64,000 nucleotides of DNA from Sedimentisphaerales bacterium. Its GTDB lineage: Bacteria; Planctomycetota; Phycisphaerae; Sedimentisphaerales; Anaerobacaceae. Where the stretch lies: assembly GCA_016931715.1 (NCBI GenBank), contig JAFGEF010000038.1, positions 1 through 64,000 of the forward strand, in the 5' to 3' direction. The notes below the pieces were generated by a model that worked only from the letters and a program-made list of their open reading frames with translations, ran no database searches and was not told where the DNA came from. Below are positions 43,690 through 51,598 of the stretch, in pieces; the stretch's first letter is position 1, and each line of letters begins with the position of its first letter. A program made the translations under genes and the position numbers.

Positions 43690-44171
43690 CACGATCACCT
43701 CTAATTAATTGTCAATTTCTTACATCAAAGTAATATATTTTGAAAATCAGCTATATAATCAGACAATTGAAAAGGCGAAAAGTTCCCGTTTTCAGGTATA
43801 AAATCCATATTTTCCCGTATAAAACGAAGAAAAAATTTGTTTTTTGTAACTGCTTTAGAGACTTAATGTTATCGGTCTATAAAGAAGATTTGATGCAATT
43901 GTTCTCAATAGAACTTATTTTCTATGAACAGTTGTGAGCACCTCACCTGATTCTCAGGATATATGCAAAAGAAACTTAGTTTCCTAAAATAAAGGGTGGC
44001 ATCCTCATCCTGATTTTTTATCAGGATGGGGATGGTGAACTCATACCGAACCATCTCCATGCTGAGCTTGAAGATGCCACCCGTCTTAATTTCTTAGAAG
44101 TTCGGGAAAAGAAAAGCTGCATGAATTCTTTTTTGGGTATCTTTTATAATCAGCCGCGGCATAAATGATAA
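43690..44171. other. Intergenic region upstream of gspD
   Basis: 482 bases without a supported gene. It must hold the gsp operon promoter, which I cannot place. The structured element at 43994-44082 occupies its right part. Confidence 0.4.
43994..44082. repeat. 89-base folded element with GGGTGGCATC ends
   Basis: GGGTGGCATC (43994-44003) pairs exactly with GATGCCACCC (44073-44082). Inside, CATCCTGAT/ATCAGGATG (44006-44014/44020-44028) form a perfect hairpin and GATGGT/ACCATC (44031-44036/44050-44055) a second. The result is a three-way junction on either strand. It may be a repeat element or a small structured RNA; on the minus strand it is followed by TTTATTTT. Confidence 0.65.
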
Positions 44172-45521
44172 TTAACTTTCCTGCCTGATTCTGATGCTTC
44201 TTGCATGGGCGTCGAGTCCTTCTGTTTCAGCCAGGCGGATTATATCTTTTGCACTCTGGGACAGCATTTTCTTGTTATATTCGATTATGCTTGTCGATTT
44301 AATAAAATCATTTGAGCTTAAAGCGCTGAAGAACGCCGCACTTATACCTGTTGGCAGTGTATGACTGGGTCCGGCCCAGTAATCTCCGACTGCGACAGGA
44401 GAATAATCACCGATAAAAATAGCTCCGGCATTTTTTATCTGTTCGGCGATTTGCCTGCTTTTGTCGCCGCATTGTATCTGCAAATGCTCGGCTGCAAATT
44501 CATTTGCTCTGGATACCAGCTCTTCCATATCTTCGAAAATAATTATGCTGCTTGTTTTTTTCAGGCATGACAGGGTTTCTTTACTGCGTTTTAATTGCAT
44601 TACCTGCTTTTTAAGTTCACATAAAACGCTTTCTGCGGTTTTTCGGGACGTTGTGAACAGATATGCGCCGCCGGGATTATGTTCTGCCTGACTTAACATA
44701 TCAGCGGCTAACCAGGCGGGATTTGCCTGCTCGTCAGCGATAATCAAAACTTCGCTCGGTCCGGCTATCGAATCAATTGCTGCATCACCGTACACAAGCT
44801 GTTTTGCAGTTTGCACCCATTGATTGCCGGGTCCTACAATCTTGTCAACGCGTTTTATGGTTGGAGTCTCGAAGCTCAGCGCCGCTACCGCCTGTGCGCC
44901 TCCGATTCGATATACTTCAAACTTGCAGTTCGGGTAGTCCTTATCCGTGGAAAGTTCCTGGCAGACCGCCAGGGTCACATAATGAATGTCACCTTCATAT
45001 CGCGGCGGCGAAACTACGACTATTTCCTCTACGCCTGCGACCATTGCCGGAACAGCAGTCATTATCACTGTCGAAGGAAGCGGCGCAGAAGCCCCGGGAA
45101 TGCACACGCCGACTCTTTTTATCGGCGTGTATTTGATGCCGGTTCCATTGGGGAAATTTTTATCATTCCCGATAAAAATATCTTTCTGATATTTTTTTAC
45201 ATTTGCTATGGCTTTGCGAATCGAGCTGAGAAGTTCCGGGTCAGTTTTTTCGTGTGCTTTTTTTAATTCATCCTCATGGACAAGAAACTGTTCAGGAGTT
45301 AAGTTCACACTGTCAAATTTCTCGGTGTATTCAGCAATTGCTTCGTCTTTTCTTTCGACTACATTGCTTAATATGGCTTCGACTTTTCGCCTGTTTTCGA
45401 CATGTTTCGGACCAAAGCCGAAATGCGACATTCCGCCTTTTGTAAGAAATACGTTCACCAATTTCTCGAGAAAGTTCGGCTGGTCATATGATATAAGAAT
45501 ATGGTCAAGCTCGTGGGGCAT
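44172..45521 (-). CDS. hisD: Histidinol dehydrogenase
   Basis: 449 residues, full length. Oxidises histidinol to histidine in two NAD-dependent steps. Seen: VGVCIPGASAPLPSTVIMTAVPA, the IVGPGNQWVQTAKQLVYG segment, SIAGPSEVLIIADE, the metal/catalytic Glu-His in LLSQAEHNPGGAYLFT, the ligand-binding HLQI segment and AVGDYWAGPSHTLPT. AAAGGAG precedes the ATG by 7 bases. It is the last gene of an operon starting with the aconitase; there are no other his genes here. Confidence 0.97.
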   Translation of the reverse strand: MPHELDHILISYDQPNFLEKLVNVFLTKGGMSHFGFGPKHVENRRKVEAILSNVVERKDEAIAEYTEKFDSVNLTPEQFLVHEDELKKAHEKTDPELLSSIRKAIANVKKYQKDIFIGNDKNFPNGTGIKYTPIKRVGVCIPGASAPLPSTVIMTAVPAMVAGVEEIVVVSPPRYEGDIHYVTLAVCQELSTDKDYPNCKFEVYRIGGAQAVAALSFETPTIKRVDKIVGPGNQWVQTAKQLVYGDAAIDSIAGPSEVLIIADEQANPAWLAADMLSQAEHNPGGAYLFTTSRKTAESVLCELKKQVMQLKRSKETLSCLKKTSSIIIFEDMEELVSRANEFAAEHLQIQCGDKSRQIAEQIKNAGAIFIGDYSPVAVGDYWAGPSHTLPTGISAAFFSALSSNDFIKSTSIIEYNKKMLSQSAKDIIRLAETEGLDAHARSIRIRQES

Positions 45522-45532
45522 TTATGGCTCCT

Positions 45533-46423
45533 TTATTTTCCGAAATTGCCGTGGCCGTAAATTTGTGACGCTTTATACAGCAGCATGTAGTTACTGCCTT
45601 TATATTGTGTCACTACACCGGATATTTTATAACGCAGCGGTTCAGCGCTGTCCGCCTGACTGGCCTCTGTACGCTCAAGGACTTCACAGGGCAAAAGGAG
45701 AAGCGAAGTCGAATCAATATTTCGGCCTATGGAATCAAGGGTAAATTTATATCCTTCACTGTCATGCCGAACCAGGACAGCATTTTTATCAAGCAGGACT
45801 GTATCATGATTCAATCGTACTGCTTTTTCAAGCTCCTGCTGGATGTTATCTATGGTAATAAAGTTAGTATCGGGTATTCGCTGTCCCGATTTGGTAAATT
45901 CAAGCCTTGCGGCGTTCAGCTTTTCTATAATCTCCGGCGGTAATGATACAATATCGTTGGAATCGATAGAATCGGAATTTTGACTATTTCCTTCTCCGGC
46001 GGAAGTGCCGCCCGCGGATGTGCCGGTATCTTTTTGCGACGAACTTTGATTTTCTGTAAGCGGATGGACACGGATAAACACCGATGGGAATAAATAATTC
46101 CTGCCTTTATATTTCGTAACTTTGGCATTCCATAACTGGTACGTTGCAGGAATGTGCGTCTTCACATCCGCAATCATCATTTCCAGCGACGAAGATGGCA
46201 GAAGTTCCAGCTTAGCGCCGGCAGCAATACTAAAACCGTTATCACTTACAGGCATGTTTAATTCAAAAAACCATGTATCATTATTATCGGTGATTATCAA
46301 TTTACCCACTGTGCCCCGCAGAACAAGACCATCACGCAATAGAACCTGCTTTGGGACTTGAGCATTCGAGAATGCAGCACAGCATAAAGTCAGGAAGAGC
46401 AATATGATAATTTTTTTATTCAT
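45533..46423 (-). CDS. Exported protein of unknown function with repeated domain
   Basis: 296 residues from the ATG ending at 46423, which overlaps the stop of the LOG gene (ATGA). A signal peptide spans residues 1-21 (KKIIILLFLTLCCAAFSNAQ). The sequence then shows two related units, each ending in a strand of the form (V/W)-x-(K/T)-Y-K-G-(R/S)-N-Y-(L/M) (KVTKYKGRNYLFPS near residue 105 and VVTQYKGSNYMLLY near 278), the first followed by a Ser/Gly-rich linker. This suggests a duplicated beta domain in the periplasm. No family is recognised. It lies upstream of hisD. Confidence 0.7.
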   Translation of the reverse strand: MNKKIIILLFLTLCCAAFSNAQVPKQVLLRDGLVLRGTVGKLIITDNNDTWFFELNMPVSDNGFSIAAGAKLELLPSSSLEMMIADVKTHIPATYQLWNAKVTKYKGRNYLFPSVFIRVHPLTENQSSSQKDTGTSAGGTSAGEGNSQNSDSIDSNDIVSLPPEIIEKLNAARLEFTKSGQRIPDTNFITIDNIQQELEKAVRLNHDTVLLDKNAVLVRHDSEGYKFTLDSIGRNIDSTSLLLLPCEVLERTEASQADSAEPLRYKISGVVTQYKGSNYMLLYKASQIYGHGNFGK

Positions 46424-46956
46424 GTTAATAATTTTACAGCCTGTTTCGGTTCTTCGGCGATTGTCACGTGACAAACGCTTTCCGGATCGTCAATCGCAAG
46501 AAGCTCGACCAGCGGATTCCAGAAATTTCCAATTAGTATAATCGGTTTTTGCTTTTTAATAAAGCCTTTGTTTTGCAATTCCCAGACTTTTGCCAGTTCG
46601 AGCAAAGTTCCGGTCCCCCCGGGCAGAACAATATAAGCCTGACCCAATTCTATCAGCGTATCGAGCCTCTCGTCGAGCGAATTTGTTAAAATCTCGCGTG
46701 TGATATACTCATTTGGCTTTCTTTTTTTGAATGCCGAACATGTAACACCGATGATTTGGCCGCCTGCCTGTGACGCTCCTTTTGCGGCGGCTGTCATTGT
46801 ACCGCCATAGCCGCCGTTGGCGATGGTAAAGCCTTCCTGTGCCAAAAGTCTGCCTGTTTCTTCAGCGATTTGAAAAACATCACCGCCTTCTCTGGCTTTG
46901 CTTGTGCCGAAGATTGAAATGACATTGTTATTTTTTCGTTGTTTGTTTGGACACAT
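46420..46956 (-). CDS. LOG-family protein (TIGR00725-like)
   Basis: 178 residues from the ATG ending at 46956; earlier starts lie deep in the aconitase gene. Rossmann fold with VISIFGTSKAREGG at the start, GFTIANGGYGGTMTAAAKGA, and the diagnostic PGGTGTLLEL (PGGxGTxxE motif) of LOG phosphoribohydrolases, long misannotated as lysine decarboxylases. Plant and some bacterial LOGs release cytokinin bases from nucleotide precursors; in most bacteria the substrate is unknown. It overlaps the aconitase gene by 29 bases. Confidence 0.9.
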   Translation of the reverse strand: MCPNKQRKNNNVISIFGTSKAREGGDVFQIAEETGRLLAQEGFTIANGGYGGTMTAAAKGASQAGGQIIGVTCSAFKKRKPNEYITREILTNSLDERLDTLIELGQAYIVLPGGTGTLLELAKVWELQNKGFIKKQKPIILIGNFWNPLVELLAIDDPESVCHVTIAEEPKQAVKLLT

Positions 46957-48904
46957 AATTAAGAAGTCCCGCAGAAAGTAAAATTTCTCTGTCGCGATGT
47001 GAAAGGTCGAGTTTGCCTGTAAATTCAAATGAGCCGTCTTGCTTCCTGATTATTATTGTCTTGCTGCTCTTTATAGTTTCGAGCAGGTTGTCTATCTGGA
47101 GCTCGTCATCTGGATTGATTCTGTCATAATCAGCCGGATTAGCAAATTCAATCGGCACAATGCAGAAATTAATCAGGTTCGCTTTATGAATGCGCTCTAT
47201 GCTTTTGGCAATTACCGCGCGGATGCCGAGATACATCGGGCAAAGTGCGGCGTGCTCTCTTGACGAACCCTGCCCATAGCTTTCGCCTGCGATGATCATT
47301 CCCGCTATGGATTTTGCTTTCAGCTCGAGCGCTCTCTGCGCAAACGTGGGCTTATCTTTCTCGTTGAAGCAATTGAAAACAACTTTCGAATATTCAGGGA
47401 CATTTGAACGCAGTTTCAAAAATGTCCCCGCAGGCATGATATGGTCGGTTGTAATTTTATCGCCGCACTTGAGAAGGACTTTTCCAGCCAGTTTGTCCGG
47501 TAAAGGCTTCGGCATTTCCGGAACAACAATTGTCGGACTCCGCAGAACCTGTATTTTTGCTGCCTGCTCAGACGGCAAAGGCTTTTCAATCATATTATCG
47601 TTTATAATAAATTCTTTCGGCATCTTTATTTTGGGATATGCTATTCCGGAAATTTCCTTCAAATCGCGCGGGTCGGTAATTTGTCCTGTAATTGCCGAGG
47701 CAATAGCAGTTTCAGGACTTACTAAATATGCCTGGTCGCCTTTTGTGCCTGTTCTGCCTGCAAAGTTCCTGTTGAACGTTCGCAGACTGACTGTGCCGTC
47801 GGCAGGGGAAAGTCCCTGTCCTATGCACGGCCCGCACCCTGATTCGAGAATCCTGGCGCCTGCTGAAATCATATCTGCCATTGCCCCGTTTTCAGCAAGC
47901 ATATTCAATACCTCCTTGCTGCCGGGCGCAATCGCAAGCTCGACCATGTTGTTTATGTTTCGTCCTTTAAGGACTTTTGCGACCATCATCAAGTCGGCAA
48001 AGCTCGAATTTGTGCAGCTTCCTATGACAACCTGTGATACCTTCAGACCTGCTGTTTCCCTGACGGTTTTGATATTGTCAGGTGAAGACGGGCAAGCCGC
48101 CATTGGCTCAAGCTTCGACAGATTAATTTCGATTGTGCGGTCATATTCAGCATCCGGGTCTGCTGAAAGATTTTGATAATCGCTTTCTCTTTTTTGCGCA
48201 GTGAGAAATTTACACGTCTGCTCATCGCTCGGAAAAATGCTTGTCGTAACGCCTAATTCAGCTCCCATATTAGTTATCGTCGCGCGCTGGGGCACAGTGA
48301 GATTCTCGGCTCCTTTGCCGAAATATTCCGCGACCCAGCCTACATTGCCTTTCGTAGTTAATATACTGAGCAGTTTCAGAATTACGTCTTTGGCGGCGAC
48401 CCAATCCCTGAGTTTGCCTGTAAGTTTTACTCCGAGCACTTTCGGGCAGGTCAAATAGAAAGGTCCGCCCGCCATTGCGACTGCGACATCGAGACCGCCC
48501 GCACCGATAGCGAGCATTCCGATTCCGCCGTTGGTGGGAGTATGCGAATCACTGCCAAGCAAAGTAGCTCCGGGTTTGCCGAACCTTTCGAGGTGAACCT
48601 GGTGACATATACCGTTGCCGGGGCGCGAGTGATATGCGCCGCTTTTTGCTGCGGCAGTTTGCAGGTACAGGTGGTCATTATGATTTTCCGGACCGAAACC
48701 TGCCATATTATGGTCGATATAGCTTACGGATAAATCGGTTTTAACTGTTCCAATTCCCATAGATTCATAGAGCAGGTACGCCGTTGTGCCTGTGGCATCC
48801 TGAGTTAGAGTCTGGTCGATGCGGATTCCGATTCGTTCACCTGCGGCGAGGGACCCTTCGACCAAATGTTTTTCAAGTATTTTATAAACAAGTGTCTTAC
48901 CCAA
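46928..48904 (-). CDS. Aconitate hydratase (short, single-chain type)
   Basis: 658 residues, the length of the LeuC-LeuD-fused aconitases rather than the 890-residue AcnA. It isomerises citrate and isocitrate through a [4Fe-4S] cluster. Cluster ligands are seen in VIGSCTNSSF (Cys near 297) and in ESGCGPCIGQGL (two Cys near 357-360). DSHTPTNGGIGMLAIGAGG and the swivel domain with CGDKITTDHIMPAGTF and GESYGQGSSREHAAL are present. A homoaconitase or isopropylmalate isomerase is less likely because both halves are fused. It is the first gene of the operon that ends with hisD. Confidence 0.9.
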   Translation of the reverse strand: MGKTLVYKILEKHLVEGSLAAGERIGIRIDQTLTQDATGTTAYLLYESMGIGTVKTDLSVSYIDHNMAGFGPENHNDHLYLQTAAAKSGAYHSRPGNGICHQVHLERFGKPGATLLGSDSHTPTNGGIGMLAIGAGGLDVAVAMAGGPFYLTCPKVLGVKLTGKLRDWVAAKDVILKLLSILTTKGNVGWVAEYFGKGAENLTVPQRATITNMGAELGVTTSIFPSDEQTCKFLTAQKRESDYQNLSADPDAEYDRTIEINLSKLEPMAACPSSPDNIKTVRETAGLKVSQVVIGSCTNSSFADLMMVAKVLKGRNINNMVELAIAPGSKEVLNMLAENGAMADMISAGARILESGCGPCIGQGLSPADGTVSLRTFNRNFAGRTGTKGDQAYLVSPETAIASAITGQITDPRDLKEISGIAYPKIKMPKEFIINDNMIEKPLPSEQAAKIQVLRSPTIVVPEMPKPLPDKLAGKVLLKCGDKITTDHIMPAGTFLKLRSNVPEYSKVVFNCFNEKDKPTFAQRALELKAKSIAGMIIAGESYGQGSSREHAALCPMYLGIRAVIAKSIERIHKANLINFCIVPIEFANPADYDRINPDDELQIDNLLETIKSSKTIIIRKQDGSFEFTGKLDLSHRDREILLSAGLLNYVSKQTTKK

Positions 48905-49023
48905 TTTTTATGCTCCTAAGATTATTTTATTGGAGTTGAAAACGAAATATTAAACGTGCCCATTCTAACACAAATGGTTCTTTAAAACAATTTTAATGCC
49001 TGATTATTTGCTGTAAATATACA

Positions 49024-49055
49024 GGCGACCTTGTGCTCCGCCACACAAGGCCGCC
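49024..49055 (-). terminator. Hairpin downstream of the Hint pilin gene
   Basis: GGCG-A-CCTTGTG (49024-49035) pairs with CACAAGG-C-CGCC (49044-49055) with one mismatch. No long T-run follows, so a terminator role is likely but not certain. It lies about 70 bases after the pilin stop. Confidence 0.5.
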
Positions 49056-49123
49056 CTGGAATTAATGCAGGCTTTTCTTCCTGCGGTTGGGTACTAAATC
49101 TTCACTGTTTATAAAACTATGGA

Positions 49124-50377
49124 TTACCAGTCACGCACGACTATTCCGTCAGCGCCTACGAGATATTGCTCGCTGTCCTTAACCTTAAGATTATAAACCT
49201 TGCCCTCGAACGGCATTTCCCTTTTAACTGCCTTTGTAATACGTACCGCCCCGTTAAGCGTCATCAGTTTCATGCCGCTGCTTAAATGCTGTGCAGATAC
49301 CCAAAGACCGTTCTCGAGCATGAAGCGATGCGCCGCAACTACACTGATTTGGTTTCCGTTTTCGAGATAAATATCCCTGCACTCGAACGAACCTTCGTGT
49401 TCTTCGACTTTCTCAATTTTTTTCGAGCACAGCGCATTCACAGCATAGCCGGGCTTTCCGACAGTCTGGCCTTCCGCAGCTTCCGAGATTTTAATAAGCC
49501 TGCCATCGACCCAGACGTCTGTATCGCCGAGGAAGCACGGCCTGCCTTTTGCGCCCAGTCTGTCATCAATAAGCAGCGAATCCGATCTGGTCAATGGTTT
49601 GCTGTTCATCGAAGGCTTTACGCCTTTTCGCAAATCTGTATTTGCTGCCTGCCCGGTGTAAATATTGTCTTCATTGACGCCGCAAAAAGAGAAGTCCTCA
49701 AATTCCACGTGAGAGTCGATGAACAAAACGTTTTGTCCGTCTTCCTGATGTGTAATTGCGTTGCCGATTCTCTTTGCTTCTCTGCTTCCAGTGGGATTAA
49801 ACGCGTTCCAGTCTCGATTTGTTTCTATCCAGGGATTCGGGTCCGCCGCTACGGCCATGCCCGGGTCGCTCGATGTTGTTAATGCAAATGTGCTGTAAGG
49901 CATGTGATAGGAATAGGAGCAGTGGTCCGTGCCTTTTGTGCCGAAATCCCAGAGTTGAGACACATCCAGATTGTTGCCAGGCTCGAACTCCTTTACGCTG
50001 GAATCCCCTTTACAGATAAAAGACTTGGGCGTTACTTCAGCGTATTTTATCAGCAGATATAAAGAGGATGTTACTGTTACTGCGCCGCCTGTGCCGTCTG
50101 CTTTCAATCCATAAGCCGTCTGACGGTTTGCGGCATCCCATTTTACCACTCCATTGCCCCAGGTGCTGGTACTGCTTCCAGCGCGGGGAAACTCATCATC
50201 ATAGTCGTTGGCATAAACCATCATTGCTTTGCCTATACCTGAAAGATTTGTTCCGCATATCAAGCGAAAGGCTATTTGCCTTACCCTCGAAAGCGCGGGC
50301 ATTAAAATACCCATCAACAGAGCTATGATCGCTATAACGACCAGCAGCTCGACCAGTGTGAAACCTTTGCGTTCCAT
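49124..50377 (-). CDS. Prepilin-like protein with C-terminal Hint (intein-like) domain
   Basis: 417 residues. N-terminal class III-type prepilin signal RKGFTLVELLVVIAIIALLMGILMPAL (cleavage before Phe6, Glu at mature position 5). Residues about 40-280 are the planctomycete pilin body (ANDYDDEFPRAG, a late VLFIDSHVEFEDF segment like the H-x9-DG proteins). From Cys281 a Hint domain begins: CFLGDTDVWVDG (block A), ENGNQISVVAAHRFML with His350 (block B), and the closing strands KVYNLKVKDSEQYLVGADGI ending in VVRDW at the very C-terminus. The canonical His-Asn plus Cys/Ser is absent. AAGGAG lies 7 bases upstream of the ATG. Single gene; likely exported by the T2SS or a pilus machine. Confidence 0.88.
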   Translation of the reverse strand: MERKGFTLVELLVVIAIIALLMGILMPALSRVRQIAFRLICGTNLSGIGKAMMVYANDYDDEFPRAGSSTSTWGNGVVKWDAANRQTAYGLKADGTGGAVTVTSSLYLLIKYAEVTPKSFICKGDSSVKEFEPGNNLDVSQLWDFGTKGTDHCSYSYHMPYSTFALTTSSDPGMAVAADPNPWIETNRDWNAFNPTGSREAKRIGNAITHQEDGQNVLFIDSHVEFEDFSFCGVNEDNIYTGQAANTDLRKGVKPSMNSKPLTRSDSLLIDDRLGAKGRPCFLGDTDVWVDGRLIKISEAAEGQTVGKPGYAVNALCSKKIEKVEEHEGSFECRDIYLENGNQISVVAAHRFMLENGLWVSAQHLSSGMKLMTLNGAVRITKAVKREMPFEGKVYNLKVKDSEQYLVGADGIVVRDW

Positions 50378-50529
50378 ATTCGTTCTCCTTTAATTTTTAA
50401 GGAGATTCGCACCGACCGTTTTCGAGCACATTTTTACTTCAATAAAAATAACAACTGATAATCATGACCTGAGCCATTTCCTGCTTACAAATACGTATAA
50501 CGACAAACACCGTTTTTTTGCGAATCTCC
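50378..50529 (-). promoter_or_regulatory. Structured leader of the Hint pilin, possible RNA switch
   Basis: On the minus strand GGAGATTCGCA (50529-50519) can pair with TGCGAATCTCC (50411-50401), an 11-bp long-range stem. The same CTCC segment, as TCTCCTT (50404-50398), can instead pair with AAGGAGA (50390-50384), which contains the ribosome binding site of the pilin gene. The two pairings exclude each other, so the leader could switch translation. No known riboswitch class is recognised in the 107-base interior. Confidence 0.5.
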
Positions 50530-51013
50530 ACGTTAATGTTCTTTCGCTCAAAAACAGTCGGTTTAATCGAGTCAAAGCAGAACTTTCAACCGGGATGGAG
50601 CGCGCAAACGAAGTGCAGGACAATAAATGCCTTTATCCATGCAGAAAGGTGTCGGAGATTCAGAGCGGCGGTTTCTTATCAGATGAATTGAAAGTGAATA
50701 TAATTATAAATGGTATTATGAAAGTTTTTTAATCCGCCGGTTTGTGTGTTTTCTCATATCAGCACATAGTTTCTGCGCAAAGCGACCCTCGATTGAAATT
50801 TTTGTTTAATTACTTGAGAACCCTACTTTGGCTTCACAGGTTGGGATATGATATAAAAACTGAACTAAAATATTATGATAACTAAAGCTTATAAATTTAT
50901 TAAAATATATATAAATTTTACAGAACCTGTCTTAGCTATTATGTATTATACCACAGCTTGCTTTTTTTGTCAATATATAAAAATAAAAATTTGAGAATTT
51001 ACAAATATTTTAC
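50530..51013. other. Gene-free region between divergent pilin and blaI genes
   Basis: 484 bases. It must contain the pilin promoter (leftward). I see no gene, and no strong promoter or terminator beyond that; the right part is AT-rich. Confidence 0.4.
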
Positions 51014-51042
51014 TTGCACTCTTTACATTTGTAGAGTATTCT
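51014..51042 (+). promoter_or_regulatory. blaI promoter with BlaI-type operator in the spacer
   Basis: TTGCAC (51014-51019), a 17-base spacer, and TATTCT (51037-51042). The spacer contains CTTTACATTTGTAGAG (51021-51036), a dyad with the TACA/TGTA halves typical of BlaI/MecI operators. Repressor on this site would cover both hexamers, so the operon is very likely autorepressed by the encoded BlaI. Confidence 0.75.
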
Positions 51043-51069
51043 TGGCAAAGTTAAAGAGTAAAAATGTGT

Positions 51070-51123
51070 CGAGGGCATCTTGCCCTCGTCTTTTTTAGTT
51101 TAAACGCAGGCATGATGCCTGCG
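51070..51123. repeat. Two 19-bp palindromes in the blaI 5' leader (REP-like)
   Basis: CGAGGGCA-TCT-TGCCCTCG (51070-51088) and CGCAGGCA-TGA-TGCCTGCG (51105-51123), joined by a T-rich spacer. Same design as 16640-16682. They lie between promoter and start codon, so they will fold in the mRNA. Confidence 0.8.
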
Positions 51124-51141
51124 ACACGAATGGAGAAAATT

Positions 51142-51546
51142 ATGATTTCAAAAAATAACTACGAGCTGACCGAGGCGGAATGGGCAATTATCCAGGTTAT
51201 CTGGGAAAATGAGCCTTGTGCGGCTCCCGATGTACAGGAATTGCTCGAAAAAAGCAGGAACTGGACGTACAGCACCGTCAAAACCCTGATGGATCGCATG
51301 GTTACAAAAGGACTGCTCAAAACCGAAAAAATCCGTAATTTGATACTGTATCGCTCAGTTGTAACGAAAAAACAGGCACAAAACAGCGAAATTATACGGA
51401 CTGTCAAGCGTGCCTTCGACGGCGCTTTTACACCTATGATGCAGTTTTTGCTGGATAATACAAGCCTGTCGCATGAGCAGCTCAATGAGCTTGAAGATTT
51501 AATCAGGAAAAAAAGATTTTCGGAAGAAAATGCCGGGGAAAAATAG
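51142..51546 (+). CDS. blaI: BlaI/MecI/CopY-family repressor
   Basis: 134 residues from the ATG at 51142, which has GGAG 7 bases upstream; the open frame before it runs through the palindromes. Winged-helix repressor: LTEAEWAIIQVIWENEPCAAPDVQELLE, then NWTYSTVKTLMDRMVTKGLLKTEK (recognition helix and wing) and a C-terminal dimerisation helix. In the classical system the BlaR1 protease cleaves BlaI after a signal. Here the next gene encodes an M56 protease fusion, 52 bases downstream. The signal need not be a beta-lactam, and no beta-lactamase is present. Confidence 0.93.
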   Translation: MISKNNYELTEAEWAIIQVIWENEPCAAPDVQELLEKSRNWTYSTVKTLMDRMVTKGLLKTEKIRNLILYRSVVTKKQAQNSEIIRTVKRAFDGAFTPMMQFLLDNTSLSHEQLNELEDLIRKKRFSEENAGEK

Positions 51547-51598
51547 ATTTTTTGTAACGAAACGTCATAAATAACGTCTATTTAAGCGGAGACTTTTT

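Noticed and set aside
43994..44082. Possible 5S rRNA, because of GAACTC and CCGAAC words within a closed stem
   Set aside because: Too short (89 bases), helix order and loop sequences do not match 5S rRNA on either strand.
50378..50529. c-di-GMP or other known riboswitch in the pilin leader
   Set aside because: The conserved cores of the classes I know are not present; only the competing stems are supported.
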